This document shows positions 33,135 to 46,185 of a DNA stretch of 64,000 bases, piece by piece. The notes under the pieces were generated by a model. The model saw only the letters and a list, made by a program, of their open reading frames with translations, was not told the DNA's origin and made no database searches. The stretch lies in NCBI GenBank assembly GCA_010645155.1, contig CM021320.1, forward strand, positions 981,849-1,045,848. The letters are read 5' to 3'. The first letter of the stretch is position 1, and the number at the start of each line of letters is the position of its first letter. The stretch is from Tigriopus japonicus (Eukaryota > Arthropoda > Copepoda > Harpacticoida > Harpacticidae). Made by a program: the position numbers and the translations under genes.

Positions 33135-36100
33135 TTACTTGAATGCCAAACCAAATGGGCAAAGTCACATATGAAGCAAGTCAGAGATAAATAAAACTTT
33201 GAAATGGCATGAGATTCGGGAGTGGCCTTGGTTGGAGAAAAAATCTTGACAAATTGTGCTTGGTTCAACGATTAATGGTTTCAGAGACATTTTTAGTTCA
33301 ATGAAATGGTTCTTGAGCATGACATGTTCCAAAATAAAGCAACGAGAAGAAATCCGTTCCATACCGAGAGAAGAATGCCAATGCAATTTGCAGTCCCCCC
33401 CCCCAACCGACACGTGCTTCATTTTGCATACATTTCCTCGCCATTGGTTTGTTGCCCCGAATTGCCAAGTTTATGGCCTATTTCAAGATGGACCAAGTTG
33501 AGGTTTCCCCAGGTCCATTGGGCCCCATGTTCCAGACAGTTTGCACAAAAGATGAACTTGCCTCTCCCTTGGGAGTAGTAGGGTAAAACATGGAAACAGA
33601 GATGTCACGAGAAAAAGCCATTCTCACATTTTCTTGACTACGACAATCCGCCCTAATACAAAAAAATATTCACAAAGCAGTAGTGCAGTGATTGTTTATG
33701 GTTGGTTATTTTCTTCATGTTATCTCCAGCCATTGGTCTGTTTCAAGGGCTCTTAAGGGTATCTTCAAATCAATGTAAGTGCTTAATGCTCCAGTTACAA
33801 TTTCGGGAGATCTGGTCGAAAAAAGCTACTTGGTAAACATTCAATTCAGAATCAAATGGAACGGAGGAGCATGCTTCCTCATTCCTTCCACAGACGAGGT
33901 TGGTTGGTTGGTCGTGTTCCCTCAATGGGAACATTAAAGAAGTGGTCCAAAGTCCAGACTGGGCCCTAATCTGCAGAACTTGCTTCTAGCGTTCAAATAG
34001 ATGCTATCTTAGCAACTCGTAACTAAGACTAAGACATTGAAAGAATAATAAATGGGAGAGTCTACAGATTCCATGCGTTGATAAGGCCAGCAAATGGACC
34101 ATCCATATGAAGAATATGGAACCACGGTATGTTGGCATTTGGGGACTGCCACATCTAGTACATACCCAATCCCCAACAGAGATCCACCCACCGCACACTC
34201 GTTCTATGTCTGTGCGTACATAAGATGTTGCACTAATACCATCGCATTCAGACAGTCACAGATACAGAAGATAGAAGGCGGATCCACCCGAAAACACATG
34301 ATGGTTTTCCACTGTTCCTCGAGGCTCTCATATTCATCTCAATGAAGTTCTTATCGGATGAAGGATTGGATCTCCTCTGAGTAACATCTAGAGATGAGAG
34401 ATGTGGTTTGACCTTGAAGGCCAAATACAACGTAGGAGCAAGGAATTGCTCCTTGAAAGTGCAGTCTCTCAGCTGACCTGAAAAGTGAATATACACGAAT
34501 GATGCTGGAACTGGAACGAAAAACTGGAACCCTTTTGGATGGCATGATGACATCAAATCTGAGTGGAACAAGGGAAAAGGGAGCTGCAGTAAGGCCTCTT
34601 ACTACCCCAGCTCTTTGAATGTTGGATCAAAGTCGGTTTTTGAGTTAGAAAATAGCACTAATCTCACTTTGAGCAAATGAGCTCACTCAAAGAAAGATCG
34701 GTGAAAAGAGAAAATAAGTTCAAAGATGGAAAACCAACTTATTCTAATACTCCTTCAATACATGATATGATCTTTGTACTCAATTTGAGCCTGAAGAAAA
34801 AAAGAGTTGGAAATTTAAACCTTTGTAGTCATTTTCAAACCAGTTCAAATGCAAATTAGAGGGAATTTTTTCACCGGAGGCAAACCAGACATTAACTATA
34901 TTTCTTACAATTCCATATGGATTACTTCATAAAGATTTCGGTGTTTTAACCCATCACGTGTTTTATTTATTTGAAAATATGCAAGGAACACATATTTTAT
35001 GATTACTGTCGGCCAAACTGAATGAGCTGTAAGATACACTCTGAGATTAGGTAAGGATTTGGGACACCAGATTCGTCATCCACAAAGATATTTTAATCTC
35101 GCCAAAGTGCACTTGCCTTCACACCTCTGCTTTCAAACTTCAAGTACCTACTAGTACGAGAAAGATGCACGTACAAGCCATTCTCTGGCCTTATCCGCCT
35201 TATGAAAGGCCATGGGAAGGGTTTAAGGATAGTAAATGAGGAACGTGAGATCATTTGGGCATCTTTGCATCGATTGGATGATCCTGCGGAGGTCCCAATT
35301 CCCCACGTACGTCTTACATGATCCTTTTTCGCCTCCTTCCTTGTGTTAGATCGATCCAGCCTTGGTTTCTTGCGTTCATCCATTCTTGAACTTGGAAATG
35401 ATGGACCCCTTGGGTCCATCTCGATCCCAGGATCTCCGAATCTGTTCCACTGAAGATGAGTGATTGCACCAAGCTTGGATTTGTATTTTTTGCTCCGATC
35501 ATTGAGACTTGTTTTCACCGTCTTTTGTTCCCTCAGCATCCTGGATGGAATTGAGATATTTATCTGGCCTATCATCCATAAATCTCGTCGGAGGCGAAAA
35601 AAACTGATTCCAGCTCAGCTTTCGCTGCTCTTTGAAAGCTCTTTTGTGGGAAGAATCACTACCGTGTCATGTTTTATAGGGTTTTCAGACAAAATTAGGT
35701 GCTCTATTCGTGTGCCTGTTCAAACATTTGACTTCTCGGAACTACGCAAACTATTCCTAAGGAATGAACCACTTGCTTGGCGCAGAAATGTGTCCTCAAA
35801 CATCAAACAAGCCTCTTACAATTGCCATTACTGTCTTTATTGCCAGTGAAATGGCCTCCTTCATCCACTCTTCATCTCAAATGAAGGCGGAAACTACTTT
35901 CAAGAGTCGTCAGAGAGTCAATATGGCTTGCGATCCACACATCCTCAAGGTCCCTTTGGAATTAAATCAACGGGCCACATCAAGTTATCGCCAGAGTAGC
36001 CAATTGCTTTTATGTTCCACATGATCTTCACCTTCCAAGAGAAATTTGCAATTAGTGTGGAAAATGGTAGTACATTTCCTATTCCTTTTTGTCACCCCAT

Positions 36101-39100
36101 CCAACAAAAGATCGCTTGTGATCAAAGGAATCCTTTTTTTCTTTACTATTTGCCTCCCAGGGAAAGATCAATATCTTATTTCGCAACTCGAGGTTGACAG
36201 CAAGTTTGGCTTGATCCTTGGATCTTAAGGCCAATACCATTTACGCTGAATGAGAACAAAGGACGCTCTTCATTGATGGACTTGACATTTACATTAGTTC
36301 TCAATGGCCAAGAACTGAACATTAAGTAATGAATACATTGTCTTATGGGAGAGCACCACCTCCTTGGATGACCCAATTCCAGTTCCATATCATGGAATTT
36401 GCCTCCAAGGATCTCTTTCTTTCCTTTGGAGAGAACTGGCCAGGCTTTTAGAAACTGGCCACAACCAATTTTGGGTCTCGGTTGGTTCTTGCACAAAATC
36501 TCAATCAAAAAGCTCTTGGTCAAGGTCAGTGGCAAACTTCAGGGAGGCATATAAGTTTTTCAATTGGCAGGCTTTGAAGGTGACCATAATGTTGCCCTCT
36601 AATGTTCCAAGTTTTCCTGGGAACCCTGAGATCTCGAATCTACCTTCGTGCCATTCTTTTGTTGTAAGAAGTCATGTCTGCTTGGCTGGTATTAGATGCA
36701 AAAAAAGAACCCCAACAATGGTCAAAGGGATTTGGTGGCAAGGATTGGCGAACACGCCCAAATCTGGCCATCACCTTCATAAACTGCAATGACCAACATC
36801 CGCAACAGCAACCAGTTTGCATTGAAAGTGGTCTTTGAATGGAAACACTAGCTTGCTAGGATGGTCCAACACTGGAGTCCCAAGTATTCCAGCAATTACT
36901 TGGACCAAGACCTTCCAGTTGGAACGCGTCGTGCGGTCAATTCTACTAAAAGTTTGTGGATCATAAAGTACATAGATGACAATTGATCGTCTCCACTTTC
37001 GTCTTGGAACACGAACTCGGTCGACTGAGTCGTCGATCGGCGAGTAAGATAATTTTGGCAATCTTCAAGCTTCTTGGAACAAGAAATGGAACGCATAAAA
37101 ACTTTCTGGAACGGAAGCAAAATATAGACTTGTCATTGTATGAAGGGATCTTCAAGCTCTCACGCACATTTTGAATCACTCTGTTATCACACTCCATGGA
37201 AGAAGATGGATGGGACTGCCAATGGAGGACCTCTGGAGACCATCAGCGTCTACCAAAGCTGCCTTTTTACGTAATGATATGAGCCTTGGGCCAATGAAGA
37301 GACTAATTTAAGCTCTCAGTGAGCATTGCAAGACTGGTAGGCCTTCATTTGTTTCTGGAGACTTCTCGTCCACCAAGCCAGAAGTCCTTTGTGTATGATA
37401 CATGTATATATGTTTTTCCATCTTTCACTCTCCATGGTAACCATTAATCATGGCAAGTTCATTTCATTAATACAGAGGAAACATCCAGGGATGATAGGAA
37501 CAGCTGCACAACCATCCATGATCATCATCACACCATCATGATATCCCAGTAGCACTTCTTTTAGAGCCTATCAAAGAGTACGCACGCATATCCATTCCGA
37601 ATAATTAGTTTTGCTCGAGAAAAAAAAACTAAAATGAAAATAAGGTTCTCATCGATATTACTGTATTGCAAAGGTCCACAAGAAAAGAGAGGAAAATAAA
37701 AGGTTAATCCTTCAAGTTTTTCTTGACGTAATGAGGCAATGGACCGTGAACAAAAACCCCTCAATACTCGATATGTGTAGTAGTCGTGAAAGCCAAGGTC
37801 GATAATAAACCGTAATCTCGAATGTTAGGAATGAGACGGATTCGACATTGGTGATCCACTTCTTTGACTCTCTTACTTTGCAGGCTCGTTCCACATCCAA
37901 GGTTGGTGTTGCTGGCGCCAAGATGGATCATTGATGGAATAGCATCCTCATCCGAGTCCTTGGAACTGACATGCCAGCCAGCCCTTGGTGACAAATTAAT
38001 AATCCAATGCTTCTCGTGCGAGCTCCCGACAAGAACAACCGCGACAAATCAGGCCAATATTTGCATGCCAACCAAGCAGCTGGCTCCTCCAAGATTCCCT
38101 TTTCGTCAACGTTGTACCTTCTAACTTTCCGTGCGTTGGTCCCTGTGTTCGTGGAACAACCGAGGGAAAAGACGGAAGGAAGCTGAGAATTAAGAGGAAT
38201 TAGGCAACAACAGGGACAAACTGTTCCACTCGTCGTCTCCCTTTTTTATATTCCTTAAGGAAGGACAAATTCTGGTGGCCCAAGCAAGACTTTGTGGGGA
38301 ACGTCACTCACGAGAATTCATCGTCACTTTGGGGGTGGTCTATTCAGAAAAGACGTTCAGATTTCGGCCTTGGACTACTTTCCCACAGAGCTCAAGAAGG
38401 TCCTGGATTAATACCAATGCAGCAAATCCCCAATAGAGCGCATTGTTATACTCTTGGTCAGCTCGACAACAAAAACTTGGTTCCAAAAGGGTGAAGAACC
38501 TTGCTCTGAAGAACTCGCTATTGTTTGCTCAGATGCGTATTGATTTGGATTGGACTGAGCCGCCGCAAGCTCTTCAAACCGAAGTGGTCATTACACCGTG
38601 AAGGACTCGAGCACAAACGTCCAGGTTGATTGTGCAAGTTGGTTATGCCAATAAGAGTCCATGAAGTGGAGGGCGTAAGTGCTAAAGACTGAGGGATCTG
38701 AAGCGGAAAATATCCCAGTACGACTGACAATCGAACTCGGGGATCGTTCCAAAAGAGTGAAATGACAGAAATAAAAGAAGAAAAGATCAAGTCAAAAGAC
38801 GAGTAAGTGGCTCTTCTTCGCCTCTTAAGTGAGCGTGTGAGAGAAAGAAAGAAAGAAATAGCGAGGGAAAGAGTGTCTCTCTTGTGTTTGAGACTGACTC
38901 TTTCTACAGCTCTCTTTCGTTGAGTTCCATATCTTGGAGAGACAGACTCAAAGGCTCACTATTTTCGCTCTGTAGCGAGTGAAGTGGAGAAAAGCTAAAA
39001 AGGACTCACTTGGCATTGCAATCGAAGAACGCAGAGAGCCAGAACTGATTTTATTCAAGAACTAAAAGGGGAAATGAAGAAAGGAACCGACTGGCATCAT

Positions 39101-39194
39101 CCTCTTTGATATGGTCCTCCAATCCCTGGCTTCTGGCATCTAAACAAATGCAAGACAAAAGCTCTCCCGATCTCTTGTTCCATGCAAAAGCGCG
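33135..39194. other. Gene-poor block, part 3, upstream of the 1005-aa gene
   Basis: No supported gene. A 160-codon minus-strand frame at 35093-35575 is Arg/Lys/Ser-rich and unlike any family I know; I treat it as chance. The last few hundred bases hold a purine/pyrimidine-rich promoter-like stretch. Confidence 0.45.
38829..38960 (+). promoter_or_regulatory. GAGA/CT-rich promoter-like stretch
   Basis: Alternating GAGAGAAAGAAAGAAAG and CTCTCTTGTG/CTCTTTC runs lie 235-365 bp upstream of the ATG at 39195. Such GAGA-rich sequences are common in arthropod promoters bound by GAGA-type factors. Its role here is inferred from position and composition only. Confidence 0.3.
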
Positions 39195-42100
39195 ATGAAT
39201 GAATCACCCTCATTGCCAAAGGGTGTTAAAGACCCTCTGGCGAAAAGCCACGTGGGAGGTGGCCTCTCTAATGGGGTTCCAGGCAAACGGATGGCTCCTC
39301 AACCGCCAACCAATGGCTCCAAAAATGGGCCACTGGCCTCACTAGCCTTCTCCATGCCACCGTGTACTCCTTCCACGTGGGCTTCACCACATTCGTTCGT
39401 GCTTTCAAGTTGCCCCGGTCCCAACGATGGAACCCGACCCATGGTGAACGGGACCAATGGCAGCCCTTCCACCAATTGGATCTTGTCCAATATGAGACAT
39501 GATCAGCATTGGAATGGCACGGTCAAGCGTTCACCCCATCAGCCTTCACCCTCTCTGGATTCCCCGTGTTCCACTCCCAAACAAACTCGAGTGTTGTCCT
39601 CTCTGCTAAATGACACCAGTCAAGGCTCTTGTGATACGACTCCAGCCACCCCAGACAGCCTCATTGGGTCGTCATCGCTAATTTGCAGTGACGAGGATGG
39701 CAATAACTCGCATAATACGACTGTGCTTCAGGCCCGTCAACAGACGGCCTCATCCTCGGGTATTCATTTGTCTTGCTCACCCTCATCTTCCCTAACCTCG
39801 CCACCGTTTGAATTGACCTCAACGGCCTCCGTATGGCGCGGTTCCAATAGTAATTTGAGCAGTCAGCAACAAAGAGACAACCTCATCGAGGAGGTAACGA
39901 CACCCGTTCCAATGTGCTCCAATAATGATAATAATAACGGGAGCACCCACGGGAACGGCAGCCACAACAACAACTTCCTCATTTCTTGCTCCTCATCCTC
40001 TGCCCCTTCCTCACCATCGACTTCCTCACGTGCGGGATCGCTCTCGTCGCCAGCTTCTCCCATGTCTCCATTTAGGCCCTTCCATCATGATACGGGAACC
40101 ATTAAGAGGAATGGGGGGACCCTCGTTCGGCCCCCAAGTAAACATCAGGCTCCTCCAGCCAAGATGTACGTGTCCCTCTATCCAGAGATGAGTGTACCTG
40201 CAGCCTATGGTCGAACTAATGGTCTTCGAGAGGCACCGCCGTTGGATCGGGAATCTTTGATCAAGCGCTCGAATTCCAATCAACATATGAATGGTAATCA
40301 GGCTGGCTCGACTTCGTCCATAAATTACCACCATCATTACCGACATGTCCCTCCCGAGTTTGTCTGTGCTCAGCAGAAAAAAACTGGCGCACACCACAAT
40401 GAGAGGAAGGGAGGAGGAAGTAATGTTTGCCACTACGCCACGATTCAAAGGCGATCTCACGGCCAAAACAATGTTTGCGGTACCTTCAGTTCTACCAATA
40501 ATTCTCTCATGCAAGAACAACAACAGCAACCGCCGGTCAGCAGCAATGGTTGTGGTGGTTCGTCTTCGTTGGCTTCCCGCAGCACGACCAACACTTGCAA
40601 TCGGTTACCCAGTACTCGAAGCCAGGATTTGCCTCTATCTGATGTGAGGACACTAGCCTCGTCTGTCTCCATTGAGGGTCAGGGTAACTCCAATAACTCA
40701 GTCCCAAGTTTCTCGGCACGTACGAGTAACAACGATCTTCATCTGACCATCCAAGCTCTCCAACAACACCAACTTCTCACTCAGAAAAAGGCCCAAGTCA
40801 ATTGCCGAGGACAAAGGGATAAATTCTCCCAGCCTCGGGGATTTAACAGTAACCAGTCCAGAAGCCGAAGTACTAGTAGTACTAGTAGCAGCAGCTGTAG
40901 CAATAGCAGTGGCGATGGTTCGGAGTCTGACACTGATAAGGATGTGTACGCCCTTGAAGAGAAAATCCGAAAGCAGTCCTCATTTCCCTCCTTATTCCAA
41001 TCGAGGCCGTTCAAAAAGCCCCCTTTCACCATTGAGAGTGCCATGAGCGCCGTGTACCAGAAGAAGCACAAAAATAAGAAAAAGCACTCGAAAAGCAGCG
41101 ATGTTAGCAAAACAAACAACCATTTGACACTCTCCTCTCCATTCTCTCATCGAGATGATGGCCAGAGCAATTCCAATCATCACACATCCAACACATCCTC
41201 AAAAGCCTCTCTTCAGAACAATGCAGATCTGCAAGATTCCTCCTTGATCTCAGTAGCGCAAATTCAGTCCATTCAGCAAGACCTAATCAACCAACATAGC
41301 ATAGCCACTTTAGGCCCTTCTGAGCCTTCGGAACCACCTCCACTCCTGCCGACTTCCGTCTCTTCCAATCAAGAGGGTAAATCCCGTGGGAAAAGGCCCA
41401 GGAAGGATGTTCGAGCCGGATCCAACCATTCCTTGATCCCTGGGGATCTCACGGCGTTGTCGTCGACAACGACGACCACGACGACGACGACGATCCCTCA
41501 AAGCCAAGAAGAGGTCAGGGGAGCCAAGAGGGGCCAAGGTAGCAGTAAAGCACCGGTGTCTGCCAATCACGTGAGCTCCATTTTGGCACGTCTCAAGATC
41601 TCTGGTGATCCCGTTAATGGGCGAGAGGGTCTCATTCAGGATCAACCGGCTTCTATGCACCCGACCTATCATCAAGCCGCTCTGGAAAGGAAAGAGAAAT
41701 TGGACGAAATCAAATCTCTGGAGGAGAGTGATCCAATGCTCATTGACTCCAATTTATCCATGTCCCCACATGCCAGTTCCCCTCTGCCACCCCCTCTCCC
41801 AGCTAAAAACGCCACAACCTTATCCACCATTGCCCAGGTAATACAGGCTTGTGATCTAAATTGTATTTGACTTCTAATGACTCCTATTTTGTTTCAGGTA
41901 AACTCTCAAGATATCAAGGGCAATGGACACGTTCTTCGGCGGAGTATGGATCGTGAGGCTCAAATTCCTCTTATCAGTAAAGAACCCAGTCCGTTTTCCG
42001 CGGGCGAAGATGATCTCAATGAAGAGACTGAAACTGGAGATGACACCGATCACCGAAAACGTCGGAAACGAAGGCATTTACGTCGGAAAAATGGCGAGAA

Positions 42101-42272
42101 AGAGCGTCAAAAGGACAAACTGGATCCCAATGGTATTGATCCCGACGACGACGGGAGAAATGACAATGAGGATCTCGTTGAGAATGAAATGGAATATTGC
42201 GATCCATGCTATTGTTACGGCAAATGTTGTCTTGACGTGGTCGCATCCATATTCTGTGTGTCTCTTCTGTGA
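39195..42272 (+). CDS. Large Ser/Asn/Pro-rich low-complexity protein, 1005 aa, unknown
   Basis: Two exons, 39195-41837 and 41898-42272, with a 60-nt intron (donor CCCAG|GTAATA, acceptor TTTCAG|GTAAAC). The frame runs through and AATAAA lies 60 bp past the stop. The protein is mostly disordered, with Ser, Asn, Pro, Gln and His runs and a poly-Thr tract near 41460-41490. More ordered islands are YVSLYPEMSVPAAYGR, YALEEKIRKQSSFPSLFQSR with PFTIESAMSAVYQKKHK, and HVSSILARLKISG. Basic clusters (RGKRPRK, RKRRKRRHLRRK) suggest nuclear targeting. The C-terminus is odd: an acidic stretch leads to EYCDPCYCYGKCCLDVVA and a short hydrophobic end. I recognise no family. A GTGAGA at the stop codon could be a donor, in which case more exons would follow and a membrane segment would be possible. 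Confidence 0.75.
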
Positions 42273-42331
42273 GAATGGATTTGATCCCGAATTAGGTTCT
42301 CCAAAATCGACAAAAAGACGAACAGCGACCA

Positions 42332-42337
42332 AATAAA
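42332..42337 (+). terminator. Poly(A) signal of the 1005-aa gene
   Basis: AATAAA lies 60 bp downstream of the stop codon at 42272, supporting that frame as the true 3' end. Confidence 0.5.
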
Positions 42338-45106
42338 GGCCACGTTTGCAACACGTGGACCATGATCCTCTTGTTATTCGTGCCTAAAGCCAGGCATGAC
42401 GATACTAGGAATGACGACGGTCCCTTTTTTCAAGGACATCAATCCTAGGAAAAAGAAATAAGTGTCTCTCAATATTCTAGACCAGTCTTCAGTGCTTGAG
42501 AAAGGTGACTTTGTGAAGTGGACCTTCGTGGAGAGCAAGCTTTATCGGAAAAAACTGACCACAATAGGATGGATGGCTCCTCATTATCATTCCGTTTGTC
42601 ATTTGTCGCAGTGATTTCGACATACAAGCACTTCTTAGCTCGCCCTTTAAACGGAAAGCTTATCATTCCAAAGGTGCGTTTTTCCATTTGTGGTCCCCAT
42701 CCAAATCGGTTCCATGGCACAATGAGTGGATAATATAACAATAATCTAGTGCAAACAATGCATATTTGTCAGTATTTTACCAATGACCCTGAGATTTTGG
42801 GAGACCAAAATAAATTTTCTTAAGAATAAGGCATCATGGACTGTGTTCCCTGGGTTTGGGATGGCTTCAAAGCGGGAGATGGGTTTGTCCAACAACTTGA
42901 TAAGATATCTTTCCGGAGACACAGAGAGCCAAAGAAAGAGGCTTCATAGATGATAAGAAACTTGTCAGGAAGGCAGAGTGTGGAACGAACGTGGACCCAC
43001 CAACAAACCTGCTGTCGCTACCTTTTGTTCCATCTTCGGGAACAAAAACAGGAAATTGGGACTCAGCTGTGTGCAATCTGAGATGGGCATGGATTCTCGT
43101 CGAAGGTGCAGAACTCAATGGCCGTGAAGAATTTAGGTAAATAGCACATCCATATCGTAAAACCAAGTTTGAGGTTCCAGACAAAAACCTTCAAACCACT
43201 GGTAGTCGTCAAATTATGCCAAGGTGAAGGGAGAGCCTTGTTTTCATAACTGTCAATAAATTATTGGATTTCGTCAACAAAAATATAGCCAAACATCTTA
43301 GGAATCGGCAGTATGACAAGGGAACCAAATTGGACCAAAGCATATGCGATCCCAACTTTTCAAAGCCAAGTTCCTCCTCTCCTTCTTTCATAGCGACCCT
43401 GAAAGCTCGTTCATTACAACAAAGAGGAAAAGTGAAAAGTGGTTCAACAAACGTAAACATGTTCCACTCAAGTCCTCCAGTGATCCACTAAGAACCCGGG
43501 GCTTACGGGGGGCCTAAAAGTGGCACAAGAAATGGCACAGAAAAGTGTCTTGTTTTTTGCCGGGATTACCAAATTTGGGGGAGGAACAAGAAGAAGAGGC
43601 AGATATAGCCTCTCGACTTTTTCTGTCCCTTGTTCCAGGTACCTTTTTGCCTTTCTTGAGAAACAGGGGATCAGGGAAAAGGACTAGTGCTCCAGTATTG
43701 GGGATTGAGGGTGGGAAAGTAAGGCACTCGAAGCTGCAAAGTTGATCATTTCTTGTCGAGCTTGATCTCATTATCAATTTGATTTTGTCCCACTTGGAAC
43801 ACTTCTTTTGTGTAACCGGTGTCTCCGATGGAATGAAGCACTCTTAAGTGCGCTTACGTTAAATATTTGACAACAAATGGGACAAGTGGAACATCAAGAG
43901 CTACGCGACATTTGAAGTTGTCCTTCGAGAAAAGAAGATATTTATCTTGAAGGTCGTTTGTCATGTTAAATTAAAAGTTTGAGTATCTTATTACCAGAGG
44001 ATTAAACAATTGAAATAGTTTGTTCGGCATTGTTCGGCTTTGAGAATTTTGAAAGAACAAACAATTGATTGTGCATATCATCCCTTGATAATATGTCAAA
44101 ATAGCCGAACTTGATATTTAACCTCATCTTGGCCAAGAGAGAGTTTTTTTAACAAGAAAAGAAAACTAATGGAAAACCCTTAAACTGCCCAAATTCTCAC
44201 GAGCCATCTGACTTTGCCAAACAGCTCATTTCTCCTCTTGAAAACTGGATACAGCTCTACGATTACGATTTTGAGAGGCTCACTCGAACCTTTGATTACA
44301 TTTCCTGTTATCATTTAATTTGCTATTAAAGTTACATTTCCTGAAGTGGCTGGATTTCAGGCCAAGTAAAGTTTGAAAAACCTAATGTTCAAAGGCTTAA
44401 GCAATATGCATGTTTTGAAAGCACGCGTCGAAACATTTTTACGGAGAATTTTCTCAAAGAAAATCGCTATTTTCAACATCGTGAAAGGTATCCTATGTAT
44501 CCACGAAATATTTCCGGGAACATTGTGCATAAAGGTTAAATGCTCCATTCTACCATAACGAAAGCATGAGTCATTCATATTTGGCGAGGTCTTTCTGGTC
44601 TCTCCTTTCCGCTAATGGCTCATTCTTGGTGAGAACAAGCAATAAAGGACAGAGTTTTCTTTTGGTATAGGGAAATGATAATGTTGTCATTATTACTTTG
44701 TTTCTGAGATTTATGGTTGTTCCAGAGTTCCCCCGATTTGGAACCACCAACAACTCTTACAATGAAAGAGAGAGAACCGCCGATCTTTCTGGTGCCAAAA
44801 AAGCAAGATCGAATCCCACTACATGAAACCCCCATTTTCTCGTCTTTGCTTCCATGTCCTCTGGGAACCGGAGAAACCAGAAGACGTGTGTACTTCAGCA
44901 AGATCCTGTGTTTGGACCGAGATTCAGCTACGGTATCTACTATTGTGAAGTCAGTACTACTACAGTTCTATACAGACAGAAATGTCACTCCAGCTAGGTC
45001 AGTGGAGATTCGTTTTGAGCTCATTTCAGCAGTCCAGTAGCAAGGGTGCCAGGTGATTTGATTCTTCAGGCATTGCTCTTGTTCGAGCATAGGAGTTGAG
45101 AGAGCA

Positions 45107-45242
45107 ATTCCGCCACTGACTCCCTGAAATCGCAAATTCCACATTTGACTCTTGTAATTAAATGTACTCAATGTCAAATCTCATTGCACACACAGTGCAA
45201 GCTTGTTGAATCACGAACAATTTGGGAGTGACATTTCTGTGT
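45107..45242 (+). repeat. Dispersed ~140-bp repeat, copy 2
   Basis: It aligns along its length with 370-506 in the same orientation, and the first 21 bases after the boundary are identical. The copies have diverged mainly by substitution. Confidence 0.6.
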
Positions 45243-45267
45243 ATATAGACCTGGAAGTACTACTACT

Positions 45268-45498
45268 TTATGTACCTTTGAGCATCCCGGAGGAGACTTG
45301 GCTTTTTCTTTCACCTTTCTCTTTCAGGAGACACTTTTTGTCTGCTCGGGACAAGTTGAAGGTTGATGGTATTCTATAGTCATCACCTAAAGGCACCTTC
45401 AATGGAACAGGTTTGCTGGAAAAAAGAGTTCCGAAACGTTCCATGTCCTTAACGGAGAGCTCTGGAGGGCATACTTTTATTGGCTCATCGAGAGGTCT
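45268..45498 (-). pseudogene. Possible orphan exon or gene fragment
   Basis: The minus-strand frame reads PLDEPIKVCPPELSVKDMERFG, then TLFSSKPVPLKVPLGDDYR, and ends QVSSGMLKGT. Composition and codon pattern look coding. The frame has no upstream ATG, and only an internal Met occurs. It is bounded by splice-like sequences (possible donor AAAG|GTGAAA inside the 3' part). No family is recognised. It may be an isolated exon, a fragment of a dead gene or a chance frame. Confidence 0.22.
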
Positions 45499-46185
45499 CA
45501 CCGAATAAATATTGCCTCAGGGTGGAGTGTCATTAGGCGTGTCTAATCTACAGAAGTGTTCAAGTACAAGTCGAAGGAATTGGATTGGCTTTTGGCGATC
45601 GATTCGGACGTCTTCGGCATCCCTGGATTGAAAGGATTCAAGTTTTCATTTCAAGGTTGGGAGTGGGTCATTTTTCATGGAAGGTCGACACACGGGAGCG
45701 ATTAGATTCAGGTTCCTCTTGCCTAAAGCGCTTCAGCGAAGAACACAGCGTAAGAAAAAGAAGACCAACCAAGGTTGGCAGACTCAAACCTTATTTACAT
45801 TCCTCAACGTATTCTGATCGAGCTGTCTAACGCATACATACAAAGGGAACTCTGGGGAAACAGGATAAAAACTGAACCCCACCGACCAAGATGCCTTCAG
45901 CGAGGCCTAAGAAATGCAACTCCCTTATAGAGTGAGGAAATATTGAAAACGGCTCGAGATTAAGGATCGTGTGTCACCGTCAGGCTGGTTTTGATCCGGA
46001 GTGGATGGCATGGACCATTTCCTGAAGACAACCAAGATCCCTTTTGAGTCCATTTTCTGAAACTTTCTAATCCCACTTCTGAGCCTTAAAAGCTTCTCTG
46101 TTCACCTCCTGTTTGGATCACCTTCCTTCCAACCACTGAAATGCAGTTTAAATGGCTTTTCAGAGTCAGCTTTCTTCTAATTTTT

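Larger units (their letters stand above)
42338..46185. other. Intergenic, 1005-aa gene to DOMON gene
   Basis: No supported gene. It contains dispersed repeat copy 2 (45107-45242) and a possible orphan coding fragment (45268-45501, minus). Short inverted repeats occur around 44010-44070 (CAATTG...TTTGTTC against GAACAAACAATTG). Confidence 0.45.

Noticed and set aside
35093..35575. 160-codon minus-strand frame
   Set aside because: Arg/Lys/Ser-rich without any recognisable motif, no supporting splice sites or poly(A) signal, and overlapping frames on the other strand. Length alone is not enough.
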